This document shows, in pieces, positions 1 to 7,857 of a stretch of DNA of 64,000 nucleotides. Each line of letters starts with the position of its first letter. Position 1 is the stretch's first letter. The position numbers and the translations under genes are program-made. The stretch covers positions 2,976,001 through 3,040,000 of the forward strand of contig CBDEUH010000004.1 of the NCBI GenBank assembly GCA_965243255.1, in the 5' to 3' direction. Below the pieces are notes generated by a model. That model was not told where the DNA came from. It saw only the letters and a program-made list of their open reading frames with translations, and searched no databases. This DNA is from Bin87 sp965243255 (GTDB taxonomy: Bacteria; Chloroflexota; Dehalococcoidia; Lucifugimonadales; UBA3495).

Positions 1-2
1 CG

Positions 3-1025
3 TCCCGCACCGTGCTGGAAACCCGCGTGCCCTATGGCTACCTGGCCATGACCGACTTCCTGGGCGGTTACGCCCCCGATCAAACCGTCTCGGCGGATAC
101 CGCCCGCCGCATGGCCCGCTCCGCCTGGCAGCGCGGCCTCAGACTGCGCGAGGGCGACGCCCCCATCGTCGGCCTGGGCTGCACCGCCACCATTGCCACC
201 GACCGCACCAAGCGCGGCGAACATCGCGCCTACATCGCCACCTGGGACGACGCCGGCGTAACCACCGACGCCGTAACCCTGGAGAAGGGTCTGCGCGAGC
301 GTGCCGGCGAGGAGGACGTGGTCAGCCGCCTGGTCATCGCCGCCCTGGCCCGGGCCTGCAACGTGGACGCCGAATTCGACCTGCGACTGGCATCCTCCGA
401 GCGCCTGACTACCGAAACCGTCCGCCACGCCGACCCCGTCCAGCGCCTGCTGGATGGCAACGCCCGCTGGGTCACTGTTCGCCCCGACGGCGCAATGGCC
501 GTGGATGCCGACCCGCCCCTGGCCCTGCTCCCCGGCTCCTTCAATCCCCTCCACCAGGGCCACGTCGAGCTGGCGGCGGCGGCCGGCGCGGCATTGGGAG
601 AGCCGGTAGCCTACGAGCTCTCCGTGATCAACGTGGACAAGCCCCCGCTGGCGGTGGACGAAGTGCAGCGGCGCATTCAGCAGTTCCGAGGCGTAGGCGC
701 CGTGGTGTTGACCGGAGCCGAGACCTTCTACAAAAAAGCCCAGCTGTTCCCCGGCTGCGACTTCGTCATCGGGTGGGACACCGCAACCCGCCTCATTCAG
801 CCCCGCTACTACGGCGATTCGGAGTCCGCGATGCTCACCGCCCTGGCCGAGATGTGGGCCTCCGGCTCCCGGTTCGCCGTGGCCGGCCGAGCCGACGACA
901 GCGGCGTCTTCCGCACCCTGGCCGACGTGAACCTCCCCGGCGGCTTTCACCCCCTGTTCTTTGACATCCCCGAAAGCGCCTTCCGCTCCGACCTATCGTC
1001 CACCGCCATCCGCAACCAACGCTAA
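3..1025 (+). CDS. CinA-like domain fused to NadD-like nucleotidyltransferase (5' end outside window)
   Basis: The frame is open to the left edge of the window, so the start lies upstream; a GTG at 12 is only an internal possibility. The first ~120 visible residues resemble the CinA C-terminal domain (GLGCTATIATDRTKRGEH). From about residue 170 there is a nucleotidyltransferase of the NadD/cytidylyltransferase type, with the HxGH-bearing GSFNPLHQGH and a C-terminal SSTAIR motif like the ISSTxIR signature. It probably transfers a nucleotidyl group to a small phosphorylated substrate, with the CinA part acting on a related pyridine nucleotide. The substrate is inference. It stops just before the nuo promoter, on the same strand. 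Confidence 0.75.
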   Translation, partial: SRTVLETRVPYGYLAMTDFLGGYAPDQTVSADTARRMARSAWQRGLRLREGDAPIVGLGCTATIATDRTKRGEHRAYIATWDDAGVTTDAVTLEKGLRERAGEEDVVSRLVIAALARACNVDAEFDLRLASSERLTTETVRHADPVQRLLDGNARWVTVRPDGAMAVDADPPLALLPGSFNPLHQGHVELAAAAGAALGEPVAYELSVINVDKPPLAVDEVQRRIQQFRGVGAVVLTGAETFYKKAQLFPGCDFVIGWDTATRLIQPRYYGDSESAMLTALAEMWASGSRFAVAGRADDSGVFRTLADVNLPGGFHPLFFDIPESAFRSDLSSTAIRNQR

Positions 1026-1026
1026 T

Positions 1027-1055
1027 TTGACACGGCAACAGGCCGTTGCTACGAT
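1027..1055 (+). promoter_or_regulatory. sigma70-type promoter of the nuo operon
   Basis: A perfect TTGACA at 1027-1032 is followed by a 17-bp spacer and TACGAT at 1050-1055. It starts right after the stop of the upstream gene and lies 36 bp before the nuoA ATG. It would produce one long transcript through nuoN, because the following genes overlap or are separated by short gaps. Confidence 0.7.
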
Positions 1056-1091
1056 GATTTTGCCCATTCATCAGGGCCACGTTGCCAACCT

Positions 1092-1514
1092 ATGCTGACA
1101 ATACTGAACGCTCCCCTCCTCCAAGCCTTCAACCCCTCTGCCTACGCCGGCAACTGGCTGGCCGTGGTCATCGCCGTCATCATCGCCCTGGCGGCCATCG
1201 GCGCCATGTTCGCCGGCTCCCAGTTGCTCTCGGCCCGCCGCCGCTCGGCAACCAAGCTCACCACCTACGAGTGCGGCATCCCGCCCACGCCCTTCGCCTG
1301 GTCCAACATCAACATCCGCTTCTACATCTTCGCCATCCTGTTTCTCATCTTCGACGTAGAAGCCGTGTTCCTGTTCCCCTGGGCGGTGGTATTCGTCAAG
1401 GAGCAGGCCGCCGGCAACCCGATACCCTTCTACGCGATGATTCTGTTCCTCGCCATGCTGTTCTTCGCCGTAATCTACGGATGGCGCAAGGGGGTCCTCG
1501 ATTGGCAGAAATAA
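1092..1514 (+). CDS. nuoA: NADH-quinone oxidoreductase subunit A
   Basis: Small membrane subunit (140 aa) of complex I. Three hydrophobic segments are visible, near residues 18-40, 75-95 and 105-130. The conserved loop between the first two reads TTYECGIPP and continues with NIRFYIFAILFLIFDVEAVF, the hallmark of NuoA, which lines the quinone site with NuoH. No strong Shine-Dalgarno precedes the ATG, but it is the first start after the operon promoter. Its 3' end overlaps nuoB by 13 bp. Confidence 0.96.
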   Translation: MLTILNAPLLQAFNPSAYAGNWLAVVIAVIIALAAIGAMFAGSQLLSARRRSATKLTTYECGIPPTPFAWSNINIRFYIFAILFLIFDVEAVFLFPWAVVFVKEQAAGNPIPFYAMILFLAMLFFAVIYGWRKGVLDWQK

Positions 1515-2110
1515 CGCCGCAGCCCGGCAGCAGCGACGCCCCATCCCCCCTGGCCCTGCCGCCCCAGCCCACCGAGATTATCCTGGGCTCCGGGAACCGT
1601 CCCGGCCCCAGCCTGCTCAACCAGGCTACCGACGGCCGCGTGCCCGGCGTTATCACCACCACCACCGACCAGCTCTTCGCCATGGCCCGCAAGTCATCCC
1701 TGTGGACGCTCAGCTTCGGCCTGGCCTGCTGCGCCATCGAGATGATTTCCACCTACATGGCCCACCACGACTTCGACCGTTTCGGCGTCGTAACCTGGCC
1801 GTCGCCCCGCCAGTCCGACGTGATGATTGTCGCCGGCACCGTGGTCAAAAAGATGGCCGAACCCATCCGCCTGCTCTACGAGCAGATGCCCGAACCCAAG
1901 TGGGTCATCGCCATGGGCAGCTGCGCCACCAACGGCGGCCCCTACTACCGCTCCTACTCCGTGGTAATGGGCGTTGACCACATCATCCCGGTGGACGTGT
2001 ACGTCCCCGGCTGCCCGCCGCGCCCCGAAGCGCTGCTCTACGGCATCCTCAAGTTGCAGGAAAAAATCATGGCCGACGCTGGTGCCTCCGATGCCGCGTC
2101 CCCGGACTAA
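1502..2110 (+). CDS. nuoB: NADH-quinone oxidoreductase subunit B
   Basis: Peripheral-arm subunit that holds cluster N2, the last iron-sulfur cluster before quinone. The cysteine pattern is complete: GLACCAIEM, then MGSCATNGGPY, then VPGCPPRPEALLYG. The start is taken as TTG at 1502 because an AAGGGGG ribosome-binding site at 1488-1494 sits 7 bases upstream. A longer open frame from 1082 covers nuoA in another phase and is not credible as protein. The product is 202 aa with a ~45-residue Pro/Ser-rich N-terminal extension before the conserved core. It overlaps nuoA and nuoC. Confidence 0.95.
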   Translation: MAEITPQPGSSDAPSPLALPPQPTEIILGSGNRPGPSLLNQATDGRVPGVITTTTDQLFAMARKSSLWTLSFGLACCAIEMISTYMAHHDFDRFGVVTWPSPRQSDVMIVAGTVVKKMAEPIRLLYEQMPEPKWVIAMGSCATNGGPYYRSYSVVMGVDHIIPVDVYVPGCPPRPEALLYGILKLQEKIMADAGASDAASPD

Positions 2111-2630
2111 CCGGCCCGCACACAACGCCGAGGACGCCGAGCCGCCGCCGGACCCGGTGGAACTGCTGTCGCCGTCCCGTCGCGCCACCCTTGACCGCGC
2201 CCTCGACCTGCTGAGCGACCGGTCACCCACCCCCGGCGCCCTGGGGGACCTTCCCCAGGTAACCGTGCCACCTTCGCAGGTCAAAGATGCCTGCCTCGCC
2301 TGCCGGGACGATGGCGAACTGGACTGCCAGATGCTCCTCTGCCTGGCCTGCGTGGATTACCAGGAGCGCTTCGAGCTGGTGTACTTCCTGCAATCCTTGG
2401 CCAGCGAGCGCACCCTGGTCATCAGGGCCGCCGTCCCCTACGACGTGCCTTCCCTGCCCACGGTAACCGACGTATGGCCCGCCGCCGACTGGTACGAACG
2501 CGAAGCCCACGACCTCTTCGGCGTAACCTTCAGCGGCCACCCCGACCTCTCGCCCCTGCTGCTTTACCCGGAGTTCCAGGGTTTCCCCGGCCGCAAGGAG
2601 TACGATTTCTATGACTACCGGGAGTTCTGA
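2091..2630 (+). CDS. nuoC: NADH-quinone oxidoreductase subunit C
   Basis: Peripheral-arm subunit (179 aa; 30-kDa type), not fused to NuoD. Family signatures lie at the C-terminus: ADWYEREAHDLFGVTFSGHP, followed by LLLYPEFQGFPGRKEYDF. ATG at 2091 is chosen because it removes a shadow of nuoB; GTG at 2082 is an alternative. The N-terminal ~40 residues are rich in Pro and Asp and are not conserved in the family as I know it. It overlaps nuoB by 20 bp and is followed after one base by a small gene. Confidence 0.93.
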   Translation: MPRPRTNRPAHNAEDAEPPPDPVELLSPSRRATLDRALDLLSDRSPTPGALGDLPQVTVPPSQVKDACLACRDDGELDCQMLLCLACVDYQERFELVYFLQSLASERTLVIRAAVPYDVPSLPTVTDVWPAADWYEREAHDLFGVTFSGHPDLSPLLLYPEFQGFPGRKEYDFYDYREF

Positions 2631-2631
2631 A

Positions 2632-2919
2632 ATGTCCACGCCGGCCGACGGGAACGCCCCGGCGCTGGACGCCCCGGTGGAGCTCACCGCCCGCGTCGCC
2701 GCCGCCGGAAATCGCTTCATCGCCGCCGTGGATGGCCTGGAACTGGAGGGCAGCGGACGCACCCCCGACGCCGCTCGAGACGCCCTGGTGCAGACCATGC
2801 GCGGCTGGCTCGAACGCCAGGACACCGCCGGCAAGCTGGCCGATGCCCTGGGCGTTGACCACTTGGACGAAGATACCGAAATCGTGCTTCAATTCGCCCC
2901 CGACGATTCAGACGACTGA
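2632..2919 (+). CDS. small acidic protein of unknown function inside the nuo operon
   Basis: A 95-aa protein starting one base after the nuoC stop. The middle (LTARVAAAGNRFIAAVDGLE, then SGRTPDAARDALVQTMRGWL) has the beta-hairpin-plus-helix look of HicB-like small domains, but the match is weak and I do not assign a function. The C-terminus is strongly acidic. It is followed 15 bp later by a clearer HicB-like gene. Position and spacing suggest co-transcription and translational coupling with nuoC. Confidence 0.6.
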   Translation: MSTPADGNAPALDAPVELTARVAAAGNRFIAAVDGLELEGSGRTPDAARDALVQTMRGWLERQDTAGKLADALGVDHLDEDTEIVLQFAPDDSDD

Positions 2920-2934
2920 GCCTTCCACTGGCCC

Positions 2935-3213
2935 ATGGACCGCATCGTGTACCAAATCGAGGAATCCCGCGCCGGCGACGGCTGGTCTTCCCACTGCCCC
3001 GAGCTGGAAGTAACCGCCTTCGGCGACACCCGCGACGATGCCAAGATGGCCCTGCGCCGTCGCGTGGGCGAATTCCTGGAAGACTGCGAAGAATTGGGCA
3101 TCCTGGAAGACACCCTCATTGAAGCCGGCTTCTACGACAACGGCGAGGTCTGGATGAGCAGCCTCGTCGAACCGCCCCAGCCCAGCATCCGCTTCATCGG
3201 TTCGCCATGCTAG
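2935..3213 (+). CDS. HicB-like small protein inside the nuo operon
   Basis: A 92-aa protein with the HicB antitoxin-like pattern: an N-terminal strand (VYQIEESRAGDGWSSHCPEL), a second strand, then a helix (DDAKMALRRRVGEFLEDCEE). HicB proteins usually neutralise the HicA RNase. No hicA-like gene (a small basic protein with a GSH motif) is visible nearby, so a stand-alone role is more likely. Its stop overlaps the nuoD ATG by 7 bp, so it is firmly integrated in the operon. The family is moderately sure; the job in complex I expression or assembly is unknown. Confidence 0.65.
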   Translation: MDRIVYQIEESRAGDGWSSHCPELEVTAFGDTRDDAKMALRRRVGEFLEDCEELGILEDTLIEAGFYDNGEVWMSSLVEPPQPSIRFIGSPC

Positions 3214-4358
3214 AGCCAACCACATCAGCAGTCGGCGCGCCTGCCGAAGTCCGGGCCGATTCCCAGCCCGTGGAGATGCTGCTCAACATGGGCCCGCAGC
3301 ATCCTTCCACCCATGGCGTCTTCCGCATGGTCCTCTGGGTTGACGGTGAGAAGATTGTTGACGTGGAACCCCACATCGGCTACCTCCACCGCGGCTCCGA
3401 AAAGCTCTGCGAGGGCGAACAGTATCACCAGATCGTAACCCTCTTCGACCGCATGGACTACATCGGCAACTTCAACAACGAGCTGGCCTACTGCATGGCC
3501 GTCGAAAAGCTCATGGGCCTGGAAGTTCCCGAACGCGCCGAGTACGTCCGCGTCATCCTCTGCGAACTGAACCGCATCGCCAGCCACCTGCTCTACGTCG
3601 GCACCATGGGACTCGACGCCGGCGCAATGACGCCGGTGATGTTCTCCTTCCGCGGCCGCGAGCGAGTCCAGGCTCTCTTTGAGGCAGTATCCGGCGCCCG
3701 CTTGATGCACAACTACTTCCGCATCGGCGGCCTCAAAGAGGACGTGCCCGACAACTTCCGCCAATTGGTCCATGACCTGATGCCCCTGCTGCGCGAGGAT
3801 GTGGAGCAGAGCGACCGTATCCTCACCTTCAACGAAATTTTCCTTTCCCGCCTCAAAGACGTCAGCCCCATCGGCGCCGACGAGGCCATCGCCCTGGGAC
3901 TCACCGGCCCCCTGCTTCGCGCCTGCGGCTACGAGTACGATGTGCGCAAGGCCCAGCCCTACTCCATCTACGACCGCTTCGATTTCGAAGTGCCGGTCGG
4001 TCTGGATGGCGACTGCTGGGACCGCCACTGGGTCCGCGTGCAGGAGATGTACCAGTCCCTCCGCATCGTCGAGCAGGCCATGGCCCAACTGCCCGATGGC
4101 CCGGTGGCCTCCCCGCTGGGCCGGCGCCTGATTCGCCCGGCCGCCGGCGAAGCCTACGTCCGCGCCGAAAACCCCCGCGGCGAAATCGGCGTCTATCTGG
4201 TCAGCGACGGCACCGACAAACCCTATCGCCTGAAAGTTCGTCCTCCCTCATTCTGCAATCTCTCCGCCCTGCGCCGCCTGCTGGTGGACACCTGGCTGGC
4301 CGACAGCGTCGTTGTGCTCGGCTCCCTTGACATCGTCCTCGGCGAGGTTGACCGATGA
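3207..4358 (+). CDS. nuoD: NADH-quinone oxidoreductase subunit D
   Basis: The 49-kDa quinone-site subunit (383 aa), related to hydrogenase large subunits. Family motifs include LLNMGPQHPSTHGVFRMVLW near residue 25, PHIGYLHRGSEKLCE, and the C-terminal RPPSFCNLSAL followed by VVLGSLDIVLGEVDR. Length and ends match the family. The ATG overlaps the end of the HicB-like gene, and the last bases overlap nuoH (ATGA). It forms the quinone pocket with NuoB. Confidence 0.97.
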   Translation: MLEPTTSAVGAPAEVRADSQPVEMLLNMGPQHPSTHGVFRMVLWVDGEKIVDVEPHIGYLHRGSEKLCEGEQYHQIVTLFDRMDYIGNFNNELAYCMAVEKLMGLEVPERAEYVRVILCELNRIASHLLYVGTMGLDAGAMTPVMFSFRGRERVQALFEAVSGARLMHNYFRIGGLKEDVPDNFRQLVHDLMPLLREDVEQSDRILTFNEIFLSRLKDVSPIGADEAIALGLTGPLLRACGYEYDVRKAQPYSIYDRFDFEVPVGLDGDCWDRHWVRVQEMYQSLRIVEQAMAQLPDGPVASPLGRRLIRPAAGEAYVRAENPRGEIGVYLVSDGTDKPYRLKVRPPSFCNLSALRRLLVDTWLADSVVVLGSLDIVLGEVDR

Positions 4359-5467
4359 GCTTTCTGATTGACCTTGCCTGGAGCGCTCTCGGCCTCGCGG
4401 TGATGTTCGCCGTCCTCTCGGTTGTCGTCCTCTCTATGGTCTGGCTGGAGCGCAAGGCGCTGGGACGTCTTCAGCTCCGCTACGGCCCCACGCGGACCGG
4501 CCCCTTCGGCCTGATGCAGCCCATCGCCGACGCGGTCAAGCTCATCCTCAAGGAGGACATCATCCCCGAAGATTCCGAAAAGGCGATTTTCTGGATTGCC
4601 CCGGTCATCGTCGTGGTGTCCGCCTTCGTCATCTGGGTTACCATACCCGGCGGCGATGGCGTTTTCATCAAGAACCTGCCCCTGGGCCTCTTCTACATCG
4701 TCGCCTTCGCCGTCATCGGGATTCTCGGCCTGGTGCTGGCCGGCTGGGGTTCCGCCAACAAGTACGGCATCATGGGCGGCCTGCGCTCGGCGGCTCAGCT
4801 TATCTCCTACGAGATACCCGTAGTGCTGGTCGCCGCCGCCGTGGCCATCTTGGCCCAGTCCCTGGATATGCGGGAAATCGTCGCCGCCCAGTCCTCCTAT
4901 CCTTACCTGGTCGTCCTGCCTCTGGGATTGGTGATTTTCTTCATCGCCGGCCTGGCCGAAGTTGGCCGCACTCCCTTCGACATCTACCACGCCGAAAGCG
5001 AGGTCGTCGGCGGCCCCTTCGTCGAATACAGCGGCGCCCACTGGTCGGTCTTCTTCCTGGCCGAGTACATCAACACCTTCGCCATCGCCGCGTTGACCGC
5101 CCTGCTGTTCCTGGGCGGTTGGGGTGGCCCGGCCCTGCCCGACGTGGTGTGGTTCCTCGTCAAGACCTACGCCGTGGTCCTGGTCGTGTTCTGGGTGCGC
5201 GGCACCTTCCCCCGCCTCCGCATCGACCAGCTGATGGCCTTCGCTTGGAAGGTGATGGTTCCCCTGTCCTTCTACACCGTCATCATCGCCGCCGCCTATC
5301 GCTTCTACGCCCTGCCCTGGTGGAGCCTCACCCTGATGTCCCTGGCCGGCTTGGCCGTGGCCGGCTGGGTAATCTACCGCCGCATGGCGGCTCCCGCCCG
5401 CCGGGTGGCCCAGATTCAGGAGCGCCTGGCCGCCCAACGCCGCGCCGCCGCCTCACCGCGCACGTAG
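4355..5467 (+). CDS. nuoH: NADH-quinone oxidoreductase subunit H
   Basis: Membrane subunit (370 aa) connecting the peripheral arm to the proton-pumping arm. Conserved WLERKALGRLQLRYGPTRTG lies in the first cytoplasmic loop and AEVGRTPFDIYHAESEVVGG in the central acidic loop that contacts quinone. About eight hydrophobic helices are visible. The C-terminus is a basic, Ala-rich tail from about residue 340. Its start overlaps the nuoD stop. A Uma2 gene follows before nuoI, which breaks the usual H-I adjacency. Confidence 0.97.
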   Translation: MSFLIDLAWSALGLAVMFAVLSVVVLSMVWLERKALGRLQLRYGPTRTGPFGLMQPIADAVKLILKEDIIPEDSEKAIFWIAPVIVVVSAFVIWVTIPGGDGVFIKNLPLGLFYIVAFAVIGILGLVLAGWGSANKYGIMGGLRSAAQLISYEIPVVLVAAAVAILAQSLDMREIVAAQSSYPYLVVLPLGLVIFFIAGLAEVGRTPFDIYHAESEVVGGPFVEYSGAHWSVFFLAEYINTFAIAALTALLFLGGWGGPALPDVVWFLVKTYAVVLVVFWVRGTFPRLRIDQLMAFAWKVMVPLSFYTVIIAAAYRFYALPWWSLTLMSLAGLAVAGWVIYRRMAAPARRVAQIQERLAAQRRAAASPRT

Positions 5468-5477
5468 CCCCCGATGC

Positions 5478-5486
5478 TGGTATCAT
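5478..5486 (+). promoter_or_regulatory. extended -10 promoter before the Uma2 gene
   Basis: TGGTATCAT is an extended -10 element (TGn plus TATCAT) located 28 bp before the Uma2 ATG, in the only real gap of the nuo D-H-I stretch. No clear -35 box is seen. It could let the inserted gene and the distal nuo genes be transcribed separately from the operon promoter. Confidence 0.4.
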
Positions 5487-5514
5487 ATTGGCAGTTTGCA
5501 GAGGTGTGTCCGCC

Positions 5515-6102
5515 ATGACGACTAAGACGCGCAAAATCACCGTTGAGGAGTTCTGGAAGATGCCGGAAGACCCCGGTCATCGCTACGAACTGGTGGATGG
5601 AGAGCTGGTTGATATGGACGGCACACCCCCGCACAGCGTCGTTGGCGCACAGATCAGCCGGCTGATTGGCAACCGTATTGTAGAAGCCGGCCTCCCACTC
5701 CACGTCGGCCATAACGGGGGGTTCCAGATGAACCCTCACACGCTGCGCTTTCCCGACGTTCACGTGACCACTTGGGAGAGGATGGAGACGTACAATCCTG
5801 GTGAGGGAGCGTGGCCCCGCTTCGCACCCGACGTGGCCATTGAAGTCGTCTCGCCCAGCAATACCCCCGCCGTGCTGGCCCGCAAAACTGCCGAATACTT
5901 CGCCAACGGCTCCCGCGCCGTCTGGATAGCCGACCCAACCCCGCGCACGGTGTCCATCCGTCGCCACGACCAGCCCGAGCAGGTTTTCGCCGTCGGCGAT
6001 GTCTTGCACGGCGACCCGGAAATCCCCGGCTTCGCCTGCCCGGTGGCCGACGTTTTTGCCGTCCTTGACCGGATGCCCGCCCCGGCAGCAGAGGAAGAGT
6101 AG
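5515..6102 (+). CDS. Uma2 family endonuclease-like protein
   Basis: A 195-aa member of the Uma2 (DUF820) family, which has a PD-(D/E)xK nuclease fold. Visible signatures: an N-terminal TVEEFWKMPEDPGHRYELVD, a central RFPDVHV, and PDVAIEVVSPSNTP, in which the D and the ExxS/ExV region form the putative active site; the C-terminus has AVWIADP. The longer open frame to 5119 is a shadow of nuoH. Uma2 genes are scattered and often multicopy in Chloroflexota and cyanobacteria, and their role is unclear. Here it splits the nuo operon between H and I; a second copy lies at 37136-37732. Confidence 0.85.
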   Translation: MTTKTRKITVEEFWKMPEDPGHRYELVDGELVDMDGTPPHSVVGAQISRLIGNRIVEAGLPLHVGHNGGFQMNPHTLRFPDVHVTTWERMETYNPGEGAWPRFAPDVAIEVVSPSNTPAVLARKTAEYFANGSRAVWIADPTPRTVSIRRHDQPEQVFAVGDVLHGDPEIPGFACPVADVFAVLDRMPAPAAEEE

Positions 6103-6104
6103 CC

Positions 6105-6641
6105 ATGCTGGAAAGCTTGAAAGGAATGATGCTGACCCTGGCCTCCACCGTCTCCGGCCTGCGCCGCCCCGTTACCCAGCAGTACCCCAAGCAGGCCACG
6201 CCGGTTCGCCCCCGATTCATGGGCTTTCCCGCCCTCACCTGGGACGGCGAAGTCAGCGAACCCTACTGCACCGGCTGCATGGTCTGCATCCGCAACTGCC
6301 CCACCCAGTGCATGTCCGCCAGCATGATGGACAACCCCAAGCACGCCGATGGCGAAAGCAGCCGACGCAAGATCGTCGATTACTTTGAAATCAACCTCAA
6401 CCGCTGTATATTGTGCGGCATCTGCGTCGAGTACTGTAACTTCGACGCCATCGTGATGAGCCACGAACACGAGATGAGCACCTACGCTCGCAACGGCGAC
6501 CGCGTTGACATGCCGGCCCTCCTGCAAATCGGCAAGAAGTACCAGGACGCCACCGGCTGGATTCCACCAACCGTCTTGGCCAAACAAAAAGCCGACGCCG
6601 CCAAAGCCGCCGAGCAATCGACCGACGCCGACGCCGGCTAG
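6105..6641 (+). CDS. nuoI: NADH-quinone oxidoreductase subunit I (2x[4Fe-4S])
   Basis: Peripheral-arm ferredoxin-like subunit (178 aa). Two complete cluster motifs are visible, CTGCMVCIRNCPTQC near residue 55 and CILCGICVEYC near residue 102, which carry clusters N6a and N6b. The first ~35 residues form the membrane-facing helix and RPRFMGFP linker. The C-terminal ~25 residues are Ala/Asp-rich. It starts two bases after the Uma2 stop. Without nuoE, F and G, electrons probably enter here or through an unlinked module. Confidence 0.95.
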   Translation: MLESLKGMMLTLASTVSGLRRPVTQQYPKQATPVRPRFMGFPALTWDGEVSEPYCTGCMVCIRNCPTQCMSASMMDNPKHADGESSRRKIVDYFEINLNRCILCGICVEYCNFDAIVMSHEHEMSTYARNGDRVDMPALLQIGKKYQDATGWIPPTVLAKQKADAAKAAEQSTDADAG

Positions 6642-6679
6642 TCGTCAGCCCAGCGCCCCACGCCAAGCCGAGGAACGCC

Positions 6680-6982
6680 GTGCCCAGAGAAGACGAACGC
6701 TACCGCAACCTGTCGCCCACGCACCCGCAGTATTGCACCTGCGTGGATTGCGTGCAGCAGCGTCTGGACGGCGGCGATTCCAACCCGGCGCAACGGGCCG
6801 GCGGCCTGGTGGGCAAGCTGGCCGGCAAAGCCGCCAAAATCGGCAAGGGCAAGGGCAAGCGCCGCGGCAAGTCCGGCGGCTCCGGCAAGGCAAAAGGCCG
6901 CTCCCAGGCCATCGGCGAGCCGGTGCGCAAGCACAAGGCCAATTGCCAATGCGCCACCTGTACGCTGCTGAACTCCATCTAG
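6680..6982 (+). CDS. small basic protein with paired CxCxxC motifs
   Basis: A 100-aa protein starting at GTG with a GAGGAA ribosome-binding site a few bases upstream. It has CTCVDC near the N-terminus and CQCATC near the C-terminus, so four to six cysteines could bind a metal. The middle is a Gly/Lys/Arg-rich low-complexity stretch (KIGKGKGKRRGKSGG). I do not recognise the family. It lies between nuoI and nuoJ in tight spacing, so it may be an accessory or assembly factor of complex I, or a nucleic-acid binder that merely rides the operon. Both are inference. Confidence 0.6.
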   Translation: MPREDERYRNLSPTHPQYCTCVDCVQQRLDGGDSNPAQRAGGLVGKLAGKAAKIGKGKGKRRGKSGGSGKAKGRSQAIGEPVRKHKANCQCATCTLLNSI

Positions 6983-7008
6983 CCCTTGGATGAAGAGGAC
7001 GGATAGCC

Positions 7009-7527
7009 TTGCAGCTGGCCCTTTTCATCATCGTAGCCATTTTCACCATTGGTGGCGCCCTCGGCGTCGTGGCTACGCGCAACGTGGTGCACGCCGCCCT
7101 GTTCCTGCTGCTCTCCCTGCTGGGCGCGGCCGGCGCTTATCTGCTTTTATTCGCCGAGTTCCTGGCCCTGGTGCAGGTTCTGATCTACGGCGGGGCTGTA
7201 ACCATCGTCGTCCTCTTCGCCGTGATGCTGACCCGTTCCTCCGAGTACCCCCGCATCACCGACAACCGCCAATGGCCCCTGGCCCTGATTACCGCCCTGG
7301 TGCTGTCCGCCGTGCTGGGCGCGGCCTTCTGGCTGGCCCCCGAAGTAACTGCCGAACCCCAGGCCCCGGCCTTCACCGGCCTCGCCTCGTCCCTGTTCAC
7401 CAAGTGGGCCCTGCCCTTTGAGATTGCTTCGCTGGTTCTGTTGGTCGCCCTCATCGGAGCCATCATCATCGCCCGGGCGCAGAATGTCCTCGCCAGCGAC
7501 GACGCGTCCCCGGATGGCGAGGACTAA
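7009..7527 (+). CDS. nuoJ: NADH-quinone oxidoreductase subunit J
   Basis: Membrane subunit (172 aa) with five predicted helices. The conserved region LVQVLIYGGAVTIVVLFAVM marks the pi-bulge helix of NuoJ. TTG at 7009 is chosen because a purine-rich GAAGAGGACGG sits 6-16 bases upstream and the sequence after it is immediately hydrophobic. The last helix is followed by an acidic tail. nuoK follows after 8 bp. Confidence 0.93.
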   Translation: MQLALFIIVAIFTIGGALGVVATRNVVHAALFLLLSLLGAAGAYLLLFAEFLALVQVLIYGGAVTIVVLFAVMLTRSSEYPRITDNRQWPLALITALVLSAVLGAAFWLAPEVTAEPQAPAFTGLASSLFTKWALPFEIASLVLLVALIGAIIIARAQNVLASDDASPDGED

Positions 7528-7535
7528 ACTCCCCG

Positions 7536-7856
7536 ATGGTTCCGCTGCTCTATTTCCAGCTCCTGGGTGCGGCCCTCTTCGGCATCGGCCTCTACGGAGC
7601 GTTGGCCCGCCGCAGCGCCGTGCTCATCATCCTGTCCATCGAGCTGATGCTCAACGCCGTCAACATCAACCTGATTGCCGCCGCGTCCTACCTCAACGGC
7701 ATTGGCCGCTTCACCGCCTTCGACGGCCAGATCATCGCCATCTTCGTCATCACCGTCGCCGCCGCCGAAGTGGGCCTCGCCTTCGCCATCATCCTCCGTA
7801 TGTACCGCAATCGGGGCACCATCAACGTTGACGAAATCAACATCCTGAAATGGTGA
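7536..7856 (+). CDS. nuoK: NADH-quinone oxidoreductase subunit K
   Basis: Small membrane subunit (106 aa) with three helices. Glutamates needed for proton transfer are present, in LSIELMLNAVNINLI and in VAAAEVGLAFAIIL. Length matches the family. One base separates it from nuoL. Confidence 0.96.
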   Translation: MVPLLYFQLLGAALFGIGLYGALARRSAVLIILSIELMLNAVNINLIAAASYLNGIGRFTAFDGQIIAIFVITVAAAEVGLAFAIILRMYRNRGTINVDEINILKW

Positions 7857-7857
7857 T

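Noticed and set aside
1082..2110. 342-codon reading of nuoB starting inside nuoA
   Set aside because: The first ~140 codons are an out-of-frame copy of nuoA; the TTG at 1502 with AAGGGGG is the better start.
2935..3213. Complete HicAB toxin-antitoxin pair in the nuo operon
   Set aside because: No HicA-like gene is found on either side, and the neighbour at 2632 is not HicA-like.
4223..5437. Long minus-strand open frames opposite nuo and other genes
   Set aside because: High GC content creates long antisense open frames; they are Gly/Asp/His-rich, lack family motifs and overlap conserved genes.
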